A stretch of DNA of 52,509 nt from Stentor coeruleus. Lineage: Eukaryota > Ciliophora > Heterotrichea > Heterotrichida > Stentoridae. Within the stretch, counting starts at the first letter, position 1. Each line of letters starts with the position of its first letter. The notes below the pieces were generated by a model. That model was not told the origin of the DNA. It was given only the letters and a program-made list of their open reading frames with translations, and ran no database searches. Positions 42,054-52,404 of the stretch are shown in pieces. A program made the position numbers and the translations under genes. The stretch covers positions 1 to 52,509 of the forward strand of contig MPUH01000464.1 in the NCBI GenBank assembly GCA_001970955.1. The letters are read 5' to 3'.

Positions 42054-43936
42054 GATAGATTTTTAATACGGTTAGATGTTTAAAAAAATGGTGAAGGATG
42101 TGATGGGATGATTTTGGAAATGATTTTTATGTTGATTTTAAAAGGTGATTGTGAGGCTGATGGATTTAGGGTGAATAGATTATTATTAGGATGATATGCT
42201 AAGTTGGTTATGATTTAATTTTTATGATTATGTAATTGATATATATATGATTATAATTAGATATAGGTTAGGAAATCCTTGTATTAAATAGATGATGAGA
42301 TTTTTACGACTGCTTGGAGATCACAGGTGAATTTTTTTTGGGATCTGCAAAATTGTCCCGATAATTGAATATGCTAAAATTTGAAATTACTTAAATAAGA
42401 GCATCTAAAATATAATCAGAATATATAATGATAATAAATACAATATATTTTTTAGTAAGTTGTTCATAATATATTTTACCTATAAATGACACTCAAAAAA
42501 TAGCATGCTCTTATGCTATAAAAAAAATTTTATTTGCGATTCTATCTAGTATATGCATTTCAAGGTTTAGCAATTTTGGTTGTTGGCAATTTTGCAGGAT
42601 GCCATTCTTTGCTAGTAAAAATAACTCTAAAGAATATTAATAAGTATTTATAGAACAATAATTTACTTATAAGAGTTTTCTTACAGCTATTAATAAAATA
42701 TAAATCTCTAACTTGAATTTGAATTTATTACAAACATTCATATAAAAAAAGCCAAATCATAAATTTATAAAATCTTCCTATACTACTTTCTTATACTTTT
42801 CTTAATACTTCCTTACAGAAATCATTCTTTTAAACCTAATTTTTTTTAGGATCTTTTATCTAAATTAATCTTTTTATGCCTAATTTCCACAGTCACTCAT
42901 CAAAAGTACAAACCTAATATTTTTTCTTACATTTTTAATAAAATATTCTATTCCCAAAAATTTATCTACAATTCAAAGCTTGATTTCCAAAAATTGTCAA
43001 TTTGACATACTGAAAACCGATATGGATAAAAAATATAAATGGAATTTTTATCATAAGACAAATAAATTCCAAGATTTTTGGTTTTCTGATATGAGAATTT
43101 TATAATTCCAAATGTTATAATAAAATCAAATAGAGTTAATCTCTTCTAAACTAAATTCTGATTATAATAAAATTATAACTATTTCAACTATATATTTTTT
43201 ATAAATACCTAATAGTTTAAGTTTTTTTATATGTTTTAATAAAGATCTTGGTTTTAATATATAAGGTTTAGTTTAATTCAAAAATATTATGTTTTCCATG
43301 TATAAAACTAAATACATTTTTTGATAGGAAATATAAAGTTCTAATGTTCTGGACTTCAATATGTCTGTTAAACAAAAAAATTTAAGTTTTAAAAGTTGAT
43401 ATTTGGTCTGAAATATAAATTGTATGTATCAAAATGCTTTAATCTTATTTTTTATTTCTTTTGATTTTAGGTTTTATAGTATTTAGAGGAAAAAAATTAT
43501 AATAAGATTTTGTTTAGATTATAGGATTTCTAAGGCAAAAAATAGTAGTTTAAGTATTTTAAAGGCGATTTTAGGTTAGATTTGAACTGATTTATAGTAA
43601 GCAAAGTAAAAATTATAACATTTGTATTAATATTAGGAGAGATAATTATATAGTATTTAAGGTATTATTATATAATAATACTACTAGTATTAAAATGGAA
43701 TAATTTATAATACTTTATCCTATATAGGACAAAATCTCCACAAGCATCATCTTTATTTATCCCTTTAAAATACATGTTAACAGTCTAAATCCAGACAACA
43801 TTTTGAAAAAAAAACACATCACAAATTAGTAATACCTAATAATCTTTTAGTATACTAAAGTACATAATCCTAGTTCTCAAGGCAGTTTTTCAACTAGAAA
43901 CGTAAAAACCTTTAAAAATTTTATATAAAATCTAAC
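42054..43936. other. Intergenic, 1.9 kb, no gene seen
   Basis: Between two convergent 3' ends. First 150 bases strongly G-rich on +, the end C-rich, with AT-rich sequence between. No open stretch worth naming and no RNA fold recognised. Confidence 0.55.
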
Positions 43937-44497
43937 TCAACATACGAAAAACGCACTAAGTTCTGAAAAACTAGAATTGCTTTCGTATTCCATAAAGTCA
44001 CTCTCATCATCGTCAAATTCATCCGAGTTTTCCATCTCGTTTGTTTCAAAATTACTAGTTTTTCCTATTTCAATAAGTTTTTCAACTATCTCTTCAATAT
44101 TAAGGTATTTAATTCTCCACTGGATTTTTTCTAAAAGTATCAGTTCTAATTTTGCTAATTCTCCAGTTTTTAGTAGTCCAATTTTTTCTAAAGAATTGTT
44201 AGATACTGGAATATCTGAACAAAACTTATAAGCTAGGGTTAATGCAGTGAAAACTATTTTATGTATATTATACATTGAGATACGGTCTAAGAAATCTTCC
44301 AGAATAAGAAATGCATAAGCAACAATTTCTTTCATTAGATCTAATCTGTATATAAAGTTCTCTATAAAGTTTTCTATTTTCATAGGAAGTGGCCTTGCAA
44401 GGGCAAAAATTTCTAAACTTCCCTCGTTTTGGTCGTTGATAATTTTTTTTTCTAATCTTTCATTCACAAGATAGACAAATCCTTGTATTATTGACAT
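43937..44497 (-). CDS. PHO80-like (P/U-type) cyclin
   Basis: 186 residues, ATG to TGA, the only TGA stop I find in a well supported gene. A cyclin box lies at about 35-135: YAFLILEDFLDR, HKIVFTALTLAYKFCSD and KTGELAKLELILLEKIQW, matching the FxxxxxxxxKFxxD and LxxLExxLLxxIxF helices of PHO80/PCL cyclins. Such cyclins bind and activate a CDK of the Pho85/CDK5 type. The acidic C-terminal tail (EFDDDESDFMEYES) lacks a known degradation box. Which kinase it partners is unknown. Confidence 0.85.
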   Translation of the reverse strand: MSIIQGFVYLVNERLEKKIINDQNEGSLEIFALARPLPMKIENFIENFIYRLDLMKEIVAYAFLILEDFLDRISMYNIHKIVFTALTLAYKFCSDIPVSNNSLEKIGLLKTGELAKLELILLEKIQWRIKYLNIEEIVEKLIEIGKTSNFETNEMENSDEFDDDESDFMEYESNSSFSELSAFFVC

Positions 44498-45581
44498 TTA
44501 TAACCATCCAAATGAATAATTTTATAAGAAAACTCGAGTCTGCACCTAAGAAAAGATAAGGATGACAAATGTATATAAACTATATATGATTCATATTGTA
44601 AATAATAGACTTTATAGACTTAGTTTTTATGAATTTTTATATCAAACTAGTATTTTTATATAGGATTACAAATGTGATTTCTTAAAACATAGATTTAGCT
44701 TAGAAAAGCTGATTTTGTTAAGGTAATAAACGATTTATTGTATAAAAAAAACCTTATAAAAATTTAAGTATGGAAGTTGGTAAGTTTAAATTATGTATGA
44801 AGAAATTGGAAAGATTGATTTTTTATGAATTTTCTGTTTATGTGCTATAATAAATTATAGTGATTATTTAGATTGATGAATACATATTTTTTGATATTTT
44901 TTTTTAAGTTTCTATTGAGAGTTTATGAAATAGGGTTTCTGTTGTGGGTATTAAAAAATTGGAGAAAGTTATTGAAGAAAATTTATATAATTAAGTGATA
45001 TTATTTAATGCTAATTTTCATATGTTAGAAAATTATAGTTTTGTATGATTGATGAAGTGGCTAAAGAATACAATAATTTCAGTTTAAATAAAAGGAAGGA
45101 TTCTAAATAGAAATTTAAATTTATGACGATTCTGGTTTATATATTTCTCCAATCATTCACTATGATTTTTTAAAGGCAAAGTATAAAATTATTATTTTTC
45201 TCTGTATAAACTCACACAAATTCATATATTATATATTAACATTATCACAAGATTATCTTTATTCTTATAAATAAAAATCATATCAATTTCTCCCAAACAT
45301 CTTTTCTATAACCATACATTAATACTATAACTTTTAACTTATACTCCTAATAATTAATTATAAATGGTAAAATCAATTATTAAGTGCCCTTTCCTATATA
45401 CCACATACAATCATAATAAAAACCTAAAAAAAATCTTAAGTCCTCATAAAAAATACTTCAATTGATTATCCCATGCAAATCCCAAGGCAAAATCCTCTAC
45501 AATATTTCCTAATATTAAATCAAAACTAAAAGACTTCATGAATTTCATTCCAAATACAAAAATTTATATATATATTAAATA
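44498..45581. other. Intergenic, no gene seen
   Basis: About 1.1 kb, AT-rich, G-rich on + in the left half and C-rich with almost no G in the right half. Contains the 5' flank of the cyclin gene and the 3' flank of the basic unknown gene. No gene supported. Confidence 0.6.
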
Positions 45582-46403
45582 TTAAGCTTCTGAATCACTT
45601 GGACTTGAGATAAAAAGTCTAGGATTTTTCCTATTATCACTATTAACCTTCTTCCTTTCTGTTGTAGTAAAAGGTAATAATTTAGCAAACTCTTTTTGGT
45701 AAAATTCTTTGACATCTTCTGCAGCATTATATGTAGAAAATGAGCTGCTTGATTTTTGGCTTTCATCATTTTCTTCAAATGATACTTGCTTAATATGAAT
45801 TATTTCATTGTTTTTTAAGTCTTCCCATTTTAAATTCGGCTCTTCAGGTTTCTTTTCAGGTTTGGTAAAGGTTTGGACAACACATTTTTTAGACTTTTGG
45901 ACGTCATCTTTGATTTTTGAGTCGATATTTTGTAGGTATTTTGGCAGTTTTCTACGAATTTCAGGCTTTTCTTTACCAGTTAGTTTGAATGGGGGTTGTT
46001 TGATTGGGTCTTTGCTGCTTCCCCTTAATACAGCTGATTGACAGGTTTTAGATTTTTCTTTTGTGTTTTTTTGGCTTATGCCTCTGGTTTTGGCTGGAAT
46101 TCTTGGATGTTCTCTTGAGCTCTCAAGTTTTTTCTTGCTATCTCTGTTTTCTTTACCTTCAAAAGGATTATTTGAATGATAAGACTCTATTATTGATGCT
46201 TTTTTCATCTCAGCCAGCTCCGAATGTAGCGCCGGGATTTTCTCAAACTTAGGTGAAGCGAGACCAAGATTTTCTAGAGCTTTTAAAGAGTGGATCCCAT
46301 ATAATAACGTTTTTTTGACAACTTCTTTCCAGTCTGATTCTGGAAAGTCTTTTAAATACTCACGTATTACGCAGTCTTGGGTTACTTCTTTTAAAAAATC
46401 CAT
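45582..46403 (-). CDS. Lys/Ser-rich protein of unknown function
   Basis: 273 residues, ATG to TAA. Residues 1-75 are helical (FPESDWKEVVKKTLLYGIHS) and look folded; 80-190 are rich in Lys, Ser, Pro and Arg and look disordered; the C-terminus is helical then acidic (SSPSDSEA). No membrane segment or catalytic motif. Possibly a cytoskeletal or nuclear protein, but no family is recognised. Confidence 0.65.
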   Translation of the reverse strand: MDFLKEVTQDCVIREYLKDFPESDWKEVVKKTLLYGIHSLKALENLGLASPKFEKIPALHSELAEMKKASIIESYHSNNPFEGKENRDSKKKLESSREHPRIPAKTRGISQKNTKEKSKTCQSAVLRGSSKDPIKQPPFKLTGKEKPEIRRKLPKYLQNIDSKIKDDVQKSKKCVVQTFTKPEKKPEEPNLKWEDLKNNEIIHIKQVSFEENDESQKSSSSFSTYNAAEDVKEFYQKEFAKLLPFTTTERKKVNSDNRKNPRLFISSPSDSEA

Positions 46404-47200
46404 TTCTTAATGAAAAATTCAAAAAGGATTTCAGAAAATTATTAGGATATTAAAGGATATGTGATATTTTAAAAGGCTTTTATAAAAAGAATATAGAAAA
46501 TGTATAGGAATTATATGAGAAATAAATGAGATTATGATAAGAAGATTCTTTTTATAATGAAATATGTGGGTTTTTTATTTTGAGGATTGATTTTGTAAAT
46601 GATACTTTGGTTTTAAAGGAGATTATTTTTATAGATATGTGGGAGTATTGTTAGATATAGATAAATATAAGTTTTTTAGCGTTTAATAATGAAATATATA
46701 TGATTTTAGGTGGAGAGAAGCAAGAATTATGATGTTTTTGATAAATGAATTAGATGAAAGATAAGAAATATTTAATATTTATATAACATCTTAATAATAA
46801 TACTTTTTACATAAGCATATCTAAAGTATTTTCATTGCCTATTTAATATAATTTATCATTCTTCAATTGTCACAAATTACTATCAAATNTAAGAATTATG
46901 ATGTTTTTGATAAATGAATTAGATGAAAGATAAGAAATATTTTTGATTATAGGATTGTTAATATAAATTTTGTTGTAGTATTTTCATTGCCTATTTAATA
47001 TAATTTATCATTCTTCAATTGTCACAAATTACTATCAAATCTATCCTACCCTTCTTTTATAAAAAGCCCCATATCCTAAACCACATCCAATCGTAAAACC
47101 CCACCTCGCACTTATCACCTACACAAAAATCCCAACACACTAAAAAAAACTCTAAATCTCATTAACTCAGCCTAAATCCCAAATAATCTCTCAATATATA
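46404..47200. other. Intergenic divergent spacer, no gene seen
   Basis: About 800 bases with the start regions of two divergent genes, including a contig join with repeated arms (46722-47040). The last 160 bases (47041-47200) hold about 53 C and 4 G on the sense strand by my hand count, an extreme case of the promoter skew. Confidence 0.6.
46722..47040. repeat. Two versions of one stretch around an N
   Basis: Arm 1 (52 nt) is at 46722-46773 and 46891-46942; arm 2 (64 nt) is at 46825-46888 and 46977-47040. Between them lie 51 nt in the first version and 34 different nt in the second. N at 46889. Probably two alternative forms of one locus placed in tandem by assembly. Confidence 0.8.
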
Positions 47201-49312
47201 ATGTCAAAATCTGCCACAGATGTCATCAAAGGCCTTCGCAAGGGCAAAATCGACCGCACCGCTTTTCTAACCACCGTGTACTCCGAAATCCGTGAAGAAG
47301 TCAAAAGCCCTGACCTAGCAACCAAAACAAACGCAATCCGTAAACTTTTCATCTTAGCTCTCGAAGGCTACGACATGGAATGGGCATCTTTTCACATCCT
47401 CGAAGTTATGAGTAGTCAGAAATTCTCTCAAAAACATTCAGGTCTCTTAGCTGCATCACAATGTTTTAAACCAAACTCCGACATCTTATTCCTCGCGACA
47501 AATTTTTTTAGACGTGAACTTGTAGCAAATAACACAATAGATACATGCATAGCAATAAACACTTTAGCTTGTATAGTAAATGCTGATATGTCAAAAGAGC
47601 TTTTAAATGATTGTGTGACTTTACTTAATGCTTCTAAACCAATACTAAGGAAAAAAGTATGCGTTTTGTTCTATAAGCTATTTTTACAATACCCAGATGG
47701 ACTTGTTATATGTTTTGAAAGATTAGCTGAGAAACTTCGTGATGAGAGTCCAGGTGTTGTTATGGGTACAGTGAATACAATATATGAACTTTCAAGATTA
47801 AATCCAGCTTTTGTGTTATTTACAGCACAAGCTTTGTATGAGATTTTGAATACAACAACAAACAATTTTGTTCTTATAAAACTCATAAAACTTGTATTTT
47901 ATATGTAGTTTGTTGAGTTAGCTAAAGTTGAACCTAGACTTTTGAAGAAACTTTCTGGACCGTTTATTAGGATTCTTACTAGTAACCCAGCTAAATCTGT
48001 TGAGTTTGAAGTTATTAGAGCTATTTGTGCTGTATTCCCTGAATCAGAAGATATGCTTAGAATTATATTACAAAAACTCCCAGGTTTCTTAGATAGTCAT
48101 GACCCAAATTGTAAATTTTATATAGTAAAATACCTTGGTTTAGTAGTACTTCATAAACTCATACAAATAAACAGGGATTATGCAGAAGAGTATAGGATTT
48201 TTATTATGGAAGCACTACAAAGTAAAGATGTGACTATAAGACTTAGAGCTTTAGAACTTATTAAAATCACTACTACAAATAAAAGCCTTATTGAGACTAT
48301 TAAGAATTTATTGATTGAAGTTGAAAAACCTATTAATGCTGGGATTAAAGAAGAACTTATAAGCACATGTTTATATTTATTGAGTCTTAATCAATATGAA
48401 CTTGTTGAGGATTTTAAATGGATGTTTGAAGTTCTTTTACAGATTGTTAATTTTAAAACATCAATACATGAGGCTCAATTAAGTAGTATAATGTTAGATG
48501 TTGTTCTTAGAGTTGAAGAACTTAGAGAAGAAGCTTGTGAACTTTCTTTGAATGCTTTAGAAATATTTGACACGTTGAAATCAGAAAAATGTGAGGCTTT
48601 GACGGCATTGCTTTTTATTATAGGAGAATTTTCAAATTATTTTAGTGAAGGCAATTTGATTAAAGCTTTGAGTTTAGTGACTAAGCCTAGATGGGAACTT
48701 TTGAATTTTCATGAAAGTGTTTATAATGCACTGAGTTCGTGTGTTTTTAAGATATTTATAAGGGCGAAAGAGGATGGGGTTTTTAAGGCATGTGTTAAGA
48801 AACTTGAAGAAAATAGTGTGCAGATTGAGCATATGGAGTCGCAAGAAAGAAGTCTTTTGTACTTGAATATTCTGACAACTTCTGATAAAGAAAAGCTCAA
48901 CTTTGTGCTGAAACCATTTTTGCCTATACACCCAAGTGCTCAAAGTTTGATTTTCCCACCAGATGCTCTACAACAGAATTTCATTGTGAATGACGATGAG
49001 CTTTTTACAACAAAGTCTGATGGGACGTTAGAGTATCATTATTATCGTGAGGAAGACTTTGGGGATATTCAAATGACAGATCAAGAGAAAAAAGCAGCTA
49101 AACTGAAAATTAAAGAAAAACAAATGCAAGATCCTTATTATATAAAACCGAAAAAAGGGAAAAAGAAGAAAGGGAAAAAATCTAAGAAACTCGAAGGAAA
49201 AGTAGAAGAAATAAAAGAAACTGCAGAAGTTGTTAAAGAAGAGGAAATTAAAAAGCCTGAAGCTCCGAAGAAATATAGCGTTAATAGAGCTGAACCTTTA
49301 ATTCCATCATAA
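47201..49312 (+). CDS. AP3D1: AP-3 complex subunit delta
   Basis: Two exons (47201-47893, 47909-49312) over a 15-nt intron give 698 residues, ATG to TAA. Adaptin large-chain helical repeats run through residues 1 to about 600. Family-specific segments include GYDMEWASFHILEVMSSQKF (about 61-80) and LAASQCF. The splice joins NNFVLIKLIKL to FVELAKVEPRL, which is the highly conserved delta-adaptin sequence and proves the intron. The tail has a Lys-rich run (KKGKKKKGKKSKK) as in the delta hinge. There is no separate ear domain, so it is shorter than animal delta. AP-3 sorts cargo from endosomes to lysosome-related organelles. The coding strand is preceded by a very C-rich, G-poor flank. Confidence 0.95.
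47894..47908 (+). other. 15-nt intron in AP-3 delta
   Basis: GTATTTTATATGTAG. Its removal restores the conserved LIKL-FVEL junction; it ends in an in-frame TAG. A at position 10. Confidence 0.95.
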
Positions 49313-49463
49313 TCTAATAAGAGGTTTTATGTGAAATTATAATTTTTAATGATAATTATTTACTTTTATAAATCCACATTACCAACAGATTTCCAAATCT
49401 TCTTAAAACAATAAACCATAATTTCTTCAATTATCCTATTTAACTGCAATTATATCTACTTCT

Positions 49464-51683
49464 TTAATAAAGAATATTCTGACAACAATACTGGAACTTA
49501 TCATAGCACCTTGTCGTCCAATTATCTAAGCTTTCATCAATTAGTTCATTAATATATTCCCTATCCGATTGTCTTCCTCCAGGCATCAACCTTTCCCTAA
49601 GCATTTTCGTTGTTTGTTCTCCAGCACTAAAACACCCAAGGCTTGCCCCAGCCCCAGTTCTCATCATATCAACCATTAAAATAATTTGTTCAGCCCTATC
49701 TTTTAACGCTGTAAATCCTTTAACACATAATGTTCTGAATTTAATAAAAAAATTTGACCTTCTTCCCCCAAGTAAATTTTCAAACTCATCAGTTAATTTA
49801 AAAGGAGCTTTTTCAAATTTCATACCTTTACCAGGTGCATTTGATAACATAAACCCAAAATCAATATGAATTATATGCCCTGATTTATCCATTAAAATAT
49901 TCCCATTATGTCGATCTTTTATTTGTAAAATATAACATAAAAGACTATATCCAGCTAAACTTCTCATAAAACATTTTCTAGCTTTTCTAAATGTATGAGA
50001 ATTTTCTTCACCATATGTTTGAAGGAAATATTCATAAAGGGTTTTACGTTGTGTTGCTTTTTTTAAAGCATCGATTGATATTGCATCAGGAACACATTCT
50101 AAAATGCCACAGTCTTGTCCGGTTGCTAAAATGTCATAAGCATAAAGCCAGAGTTTAAGGGATTTTTCTTTAAATGTTTGTAGGAAAAAAGATATAAGTT
50201 GCATTGCCAGTTGTTCTTGACGTAAATCATCACCACTTTTTACTATAACGTGGACTAGGCTCCAAGTATTTAGAGTTCCGTAAGGACTATTTTGTCTTAT
50301 TCTATCAGCTGTTTTTTTAAATGATTTTATAATATCCTCACTAGAATCAGATGTATCTACTTCATAAACAACAGCTAGACTATTCAATCTACTATCTTTA
50401 AATGTGTCATAATGATATTCTTGTGTCAAAGAATGAGCAGGCCGTAAACGTGGAATCATCATACTCTGTGTTGGACCTTTAAAATACCTTGGGTCAATAG
50501 TTTGTGTAGCCATTTTCTCTAGAAAACTCGTTGAGTGATTATGCATAAATGATTTAGCAAAACCTCTATCAGCACCTGAACTCATACTTCTTCTCATATA
50601 TGAATTATTAATATTTCTTTGCATTTTGAATTCTTGTAAAGGTCTAAATACTTCAATGCATATAAGATATGGTGCTCTTTCTTTTGTAGTAAAAACTTTA
50701 GCTTCACTTATTGGTATATGTAATACGAAAGATTCACGGAGTTTTGGATTATTGAAAGGAATGTATACACAAGCAGGAAGATTTTCATTGACTTTAATGA
50801 GTTCTTTTTGTAGTACGGATTTTTTGTCTGAGGATTTCATGATAGTTGTTGAGATAGAAGTGAGCTTGTCTATAAATGCCATTGTGGAGTCGAATGGATC
50901 AGGGTTTATTTCGGATGAGAAAAATCCTAAAGGGATATATTTTACGTTTAGAGGAGATTTGCACATATTAAGTTCTTGGGATGAGTAAAGTTTTAAAGCA
51001 TGTTTAACTTCTTCATATTCAATATTATAAGGGTCGGCGTATATAAGCCCTGATTCTGTCAAACTCATTCCAATCTCTTTAGCTACCTCTTCAATTTTCT
51101 GCCACTTTTCAATATAAAGTCGTGCATGTTCCTTAGCCACTTTACTTATCGTTTGTATCAATCTATATAATCCTCACATATAAGGGTCTAAATGAGTAGC
51201 TTCAATATCCCTAAAGTTTGTTGAATTTAAACACCAAAGAACCCTATGGGCAAAATAAAAACTCTCTCTACACATATACAAAATCGTCATCAATAAAGCT
51301 TTAACATCCTCATTGTAAATAAACAATAAAAGGTTACTAAATGTATTTTACCATATCTGAGGTACATAAAACTCTAAATCTTCCCTTGATGATTTTTTAG
51401 GATCAGGACTAATATTGCATCTTTTAAGCTCTTCTATAGCTGGTTGTTGACTATACAAATGGAATAAAGTTGTGTATACAGGATCGAAGTCTTTTTTATT
51501 AGAAAGTTTTGACCATAATTTTGCCCAGAATTTTCGGGTGATTTCTTTCTATGTTTATGATACTTGGTTTTTTATACAGCAACAACAGAAACAGCTGAAG
51601 ATTGATAAGCAGAATTTTTGTTTACGGGGCTGTGGGGAGATTAAAGACTCTTCTGCGGTTTCTGGGTAGATTTCTCTGCTCAT
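49464..51683 (-). CDS. PI4KB: Phosphatidylinositol 4-kinase beta (PI4KIII beta/Pik1)
   Basis: Four exons (51683-51564, 51548-51352, 51336-51178, 51162-49464) with three 15-nt introns give 724 residues, ATG to TAA. It makes PI4P on Golgi and other membranes. Residues about 65-170 are the lipid-kinase-unique helical region (DLEFYVPQICNLLLFIY). The catalytic half has VKSGDDLRQEQLAMQLISFF, then IKDRHNGNILMDKSGH in the catalytic loop and HIDFGFMLSNAPGKGMKFEK in the activation segment, typical of type III beta. Without introns the reading frame stops at 51162, so the first 160 or so residues are recoverable only by splicing. Exon 1 encodes a Cys cluster (Cys 25, 31, 33-36), unusual for this enzyme and perhaps a lipid-attachment site. 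The gene converges with AP-3 delta, 151 bp apart. Confidence 0.93.
51163..51177 (-). other. 15-nt intron 3 of PI4KB
   Basis: Minus strand GTGAGGATTATATAG. It contains the in-frame TGA that otherwise blocks the upstream exons; removal joins HLDPY to ILIQTISK. A at position 10. Confidence 0.88.
51337..51351 (-). other. 15-nt intron 2 of PI4KB
   Basis: Minus strand GTAAAATACATTTAG. Removal restores FYVPQICNLLLF, the conserved helical-domain motif. A at position 10. Confidence 0.92.
51549..51563 (-). other. 15-nt intron 1 of PI4KB
   Basis: On the minus strand GTATCATAAACATAG, removing in-frame TAA and TAG. Ends in AG; A at position 10. Joins IKNQ to KEITRKFW. Confidence 0.8.
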
Positions 51684-52404
51684 ATTATTATGTTATTATT
51701 TTAAGATGAAGAACTTTTAGATGATTGAGCTTTATTTTTTGGTTTTAGAAAGGGTTTTTTCGGAAGTTGAGAGGGTTTTTTGGGGTATGACTTTTCGGAT
51801 AAGTTTGGAGGTTTTTGAGATTAGTTGTATGGAGATTATGATGTGGATATAAAAAAAATATTTTCTCTTAATATCCTTGAAATTTATTAAACTATAACTC
51901 TACCTCAATTTTCTGTCATTAAATATTACTAATCATCAAGAAATAATCAAGATCGACAGAGAAATAAAAAACTTTATCACGAAAATATACTATAAAAAAA
52001 GAAAATTAACAAGAGCTGGACAATAGTCAAGTGATAATTCCTAACTAATACTAATTACTAATCATAATACTTTTTACAATATTATTAACATATTAAAAAT
52101 CTAACTTATTCAATATTTATTGACTAAATTTAGTTAAAAGTTACTATCAAAGCTATATCATACCTAATAACTTTATTACTTTCATAAAATAAATCAAATC
52201 TAAATTATTACTGATCATCAAAATTAAAAATATCTAAAATTATAAACCAGTGGATTGAAAAATTATTGATATCCTAAAGCAAAAAATATTTTTTTGTAAG
52301 CAATCTTGACTATGCTTAATTAATTCTCTATAAACAGTTTTTTAGTTAGACAAAACAAACATTGACCTAGAAAAACGCTAAATAAACGCGAAAAGAATAT
52401 GAAA
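51684..52404. other. Intergenic, no gene seen
   Basis: About 720 bases, starting with the 5' flank of PI4KB (G-rich on +), then C-rich. It contains the second copy of the 50-nt dispersed repeat. No other feature. Confidence 0.6.
52006..52055 (-). repeat. 50-nt dispersed repeat, copy B
   Basis: Reverse complement of 29415-29464 with three mismatches, so the two copies are inverted and 22.5 kb apart. Lies between PI4KB and the partial nuclease gene. Confidence 0.85.

Noticed and set aside
42520..42640. GC-richer patch with repeated GCAATTTTG words as an RNA gene
   Set aside because: Only four-base stems could be formed and no known RNA motif matched.
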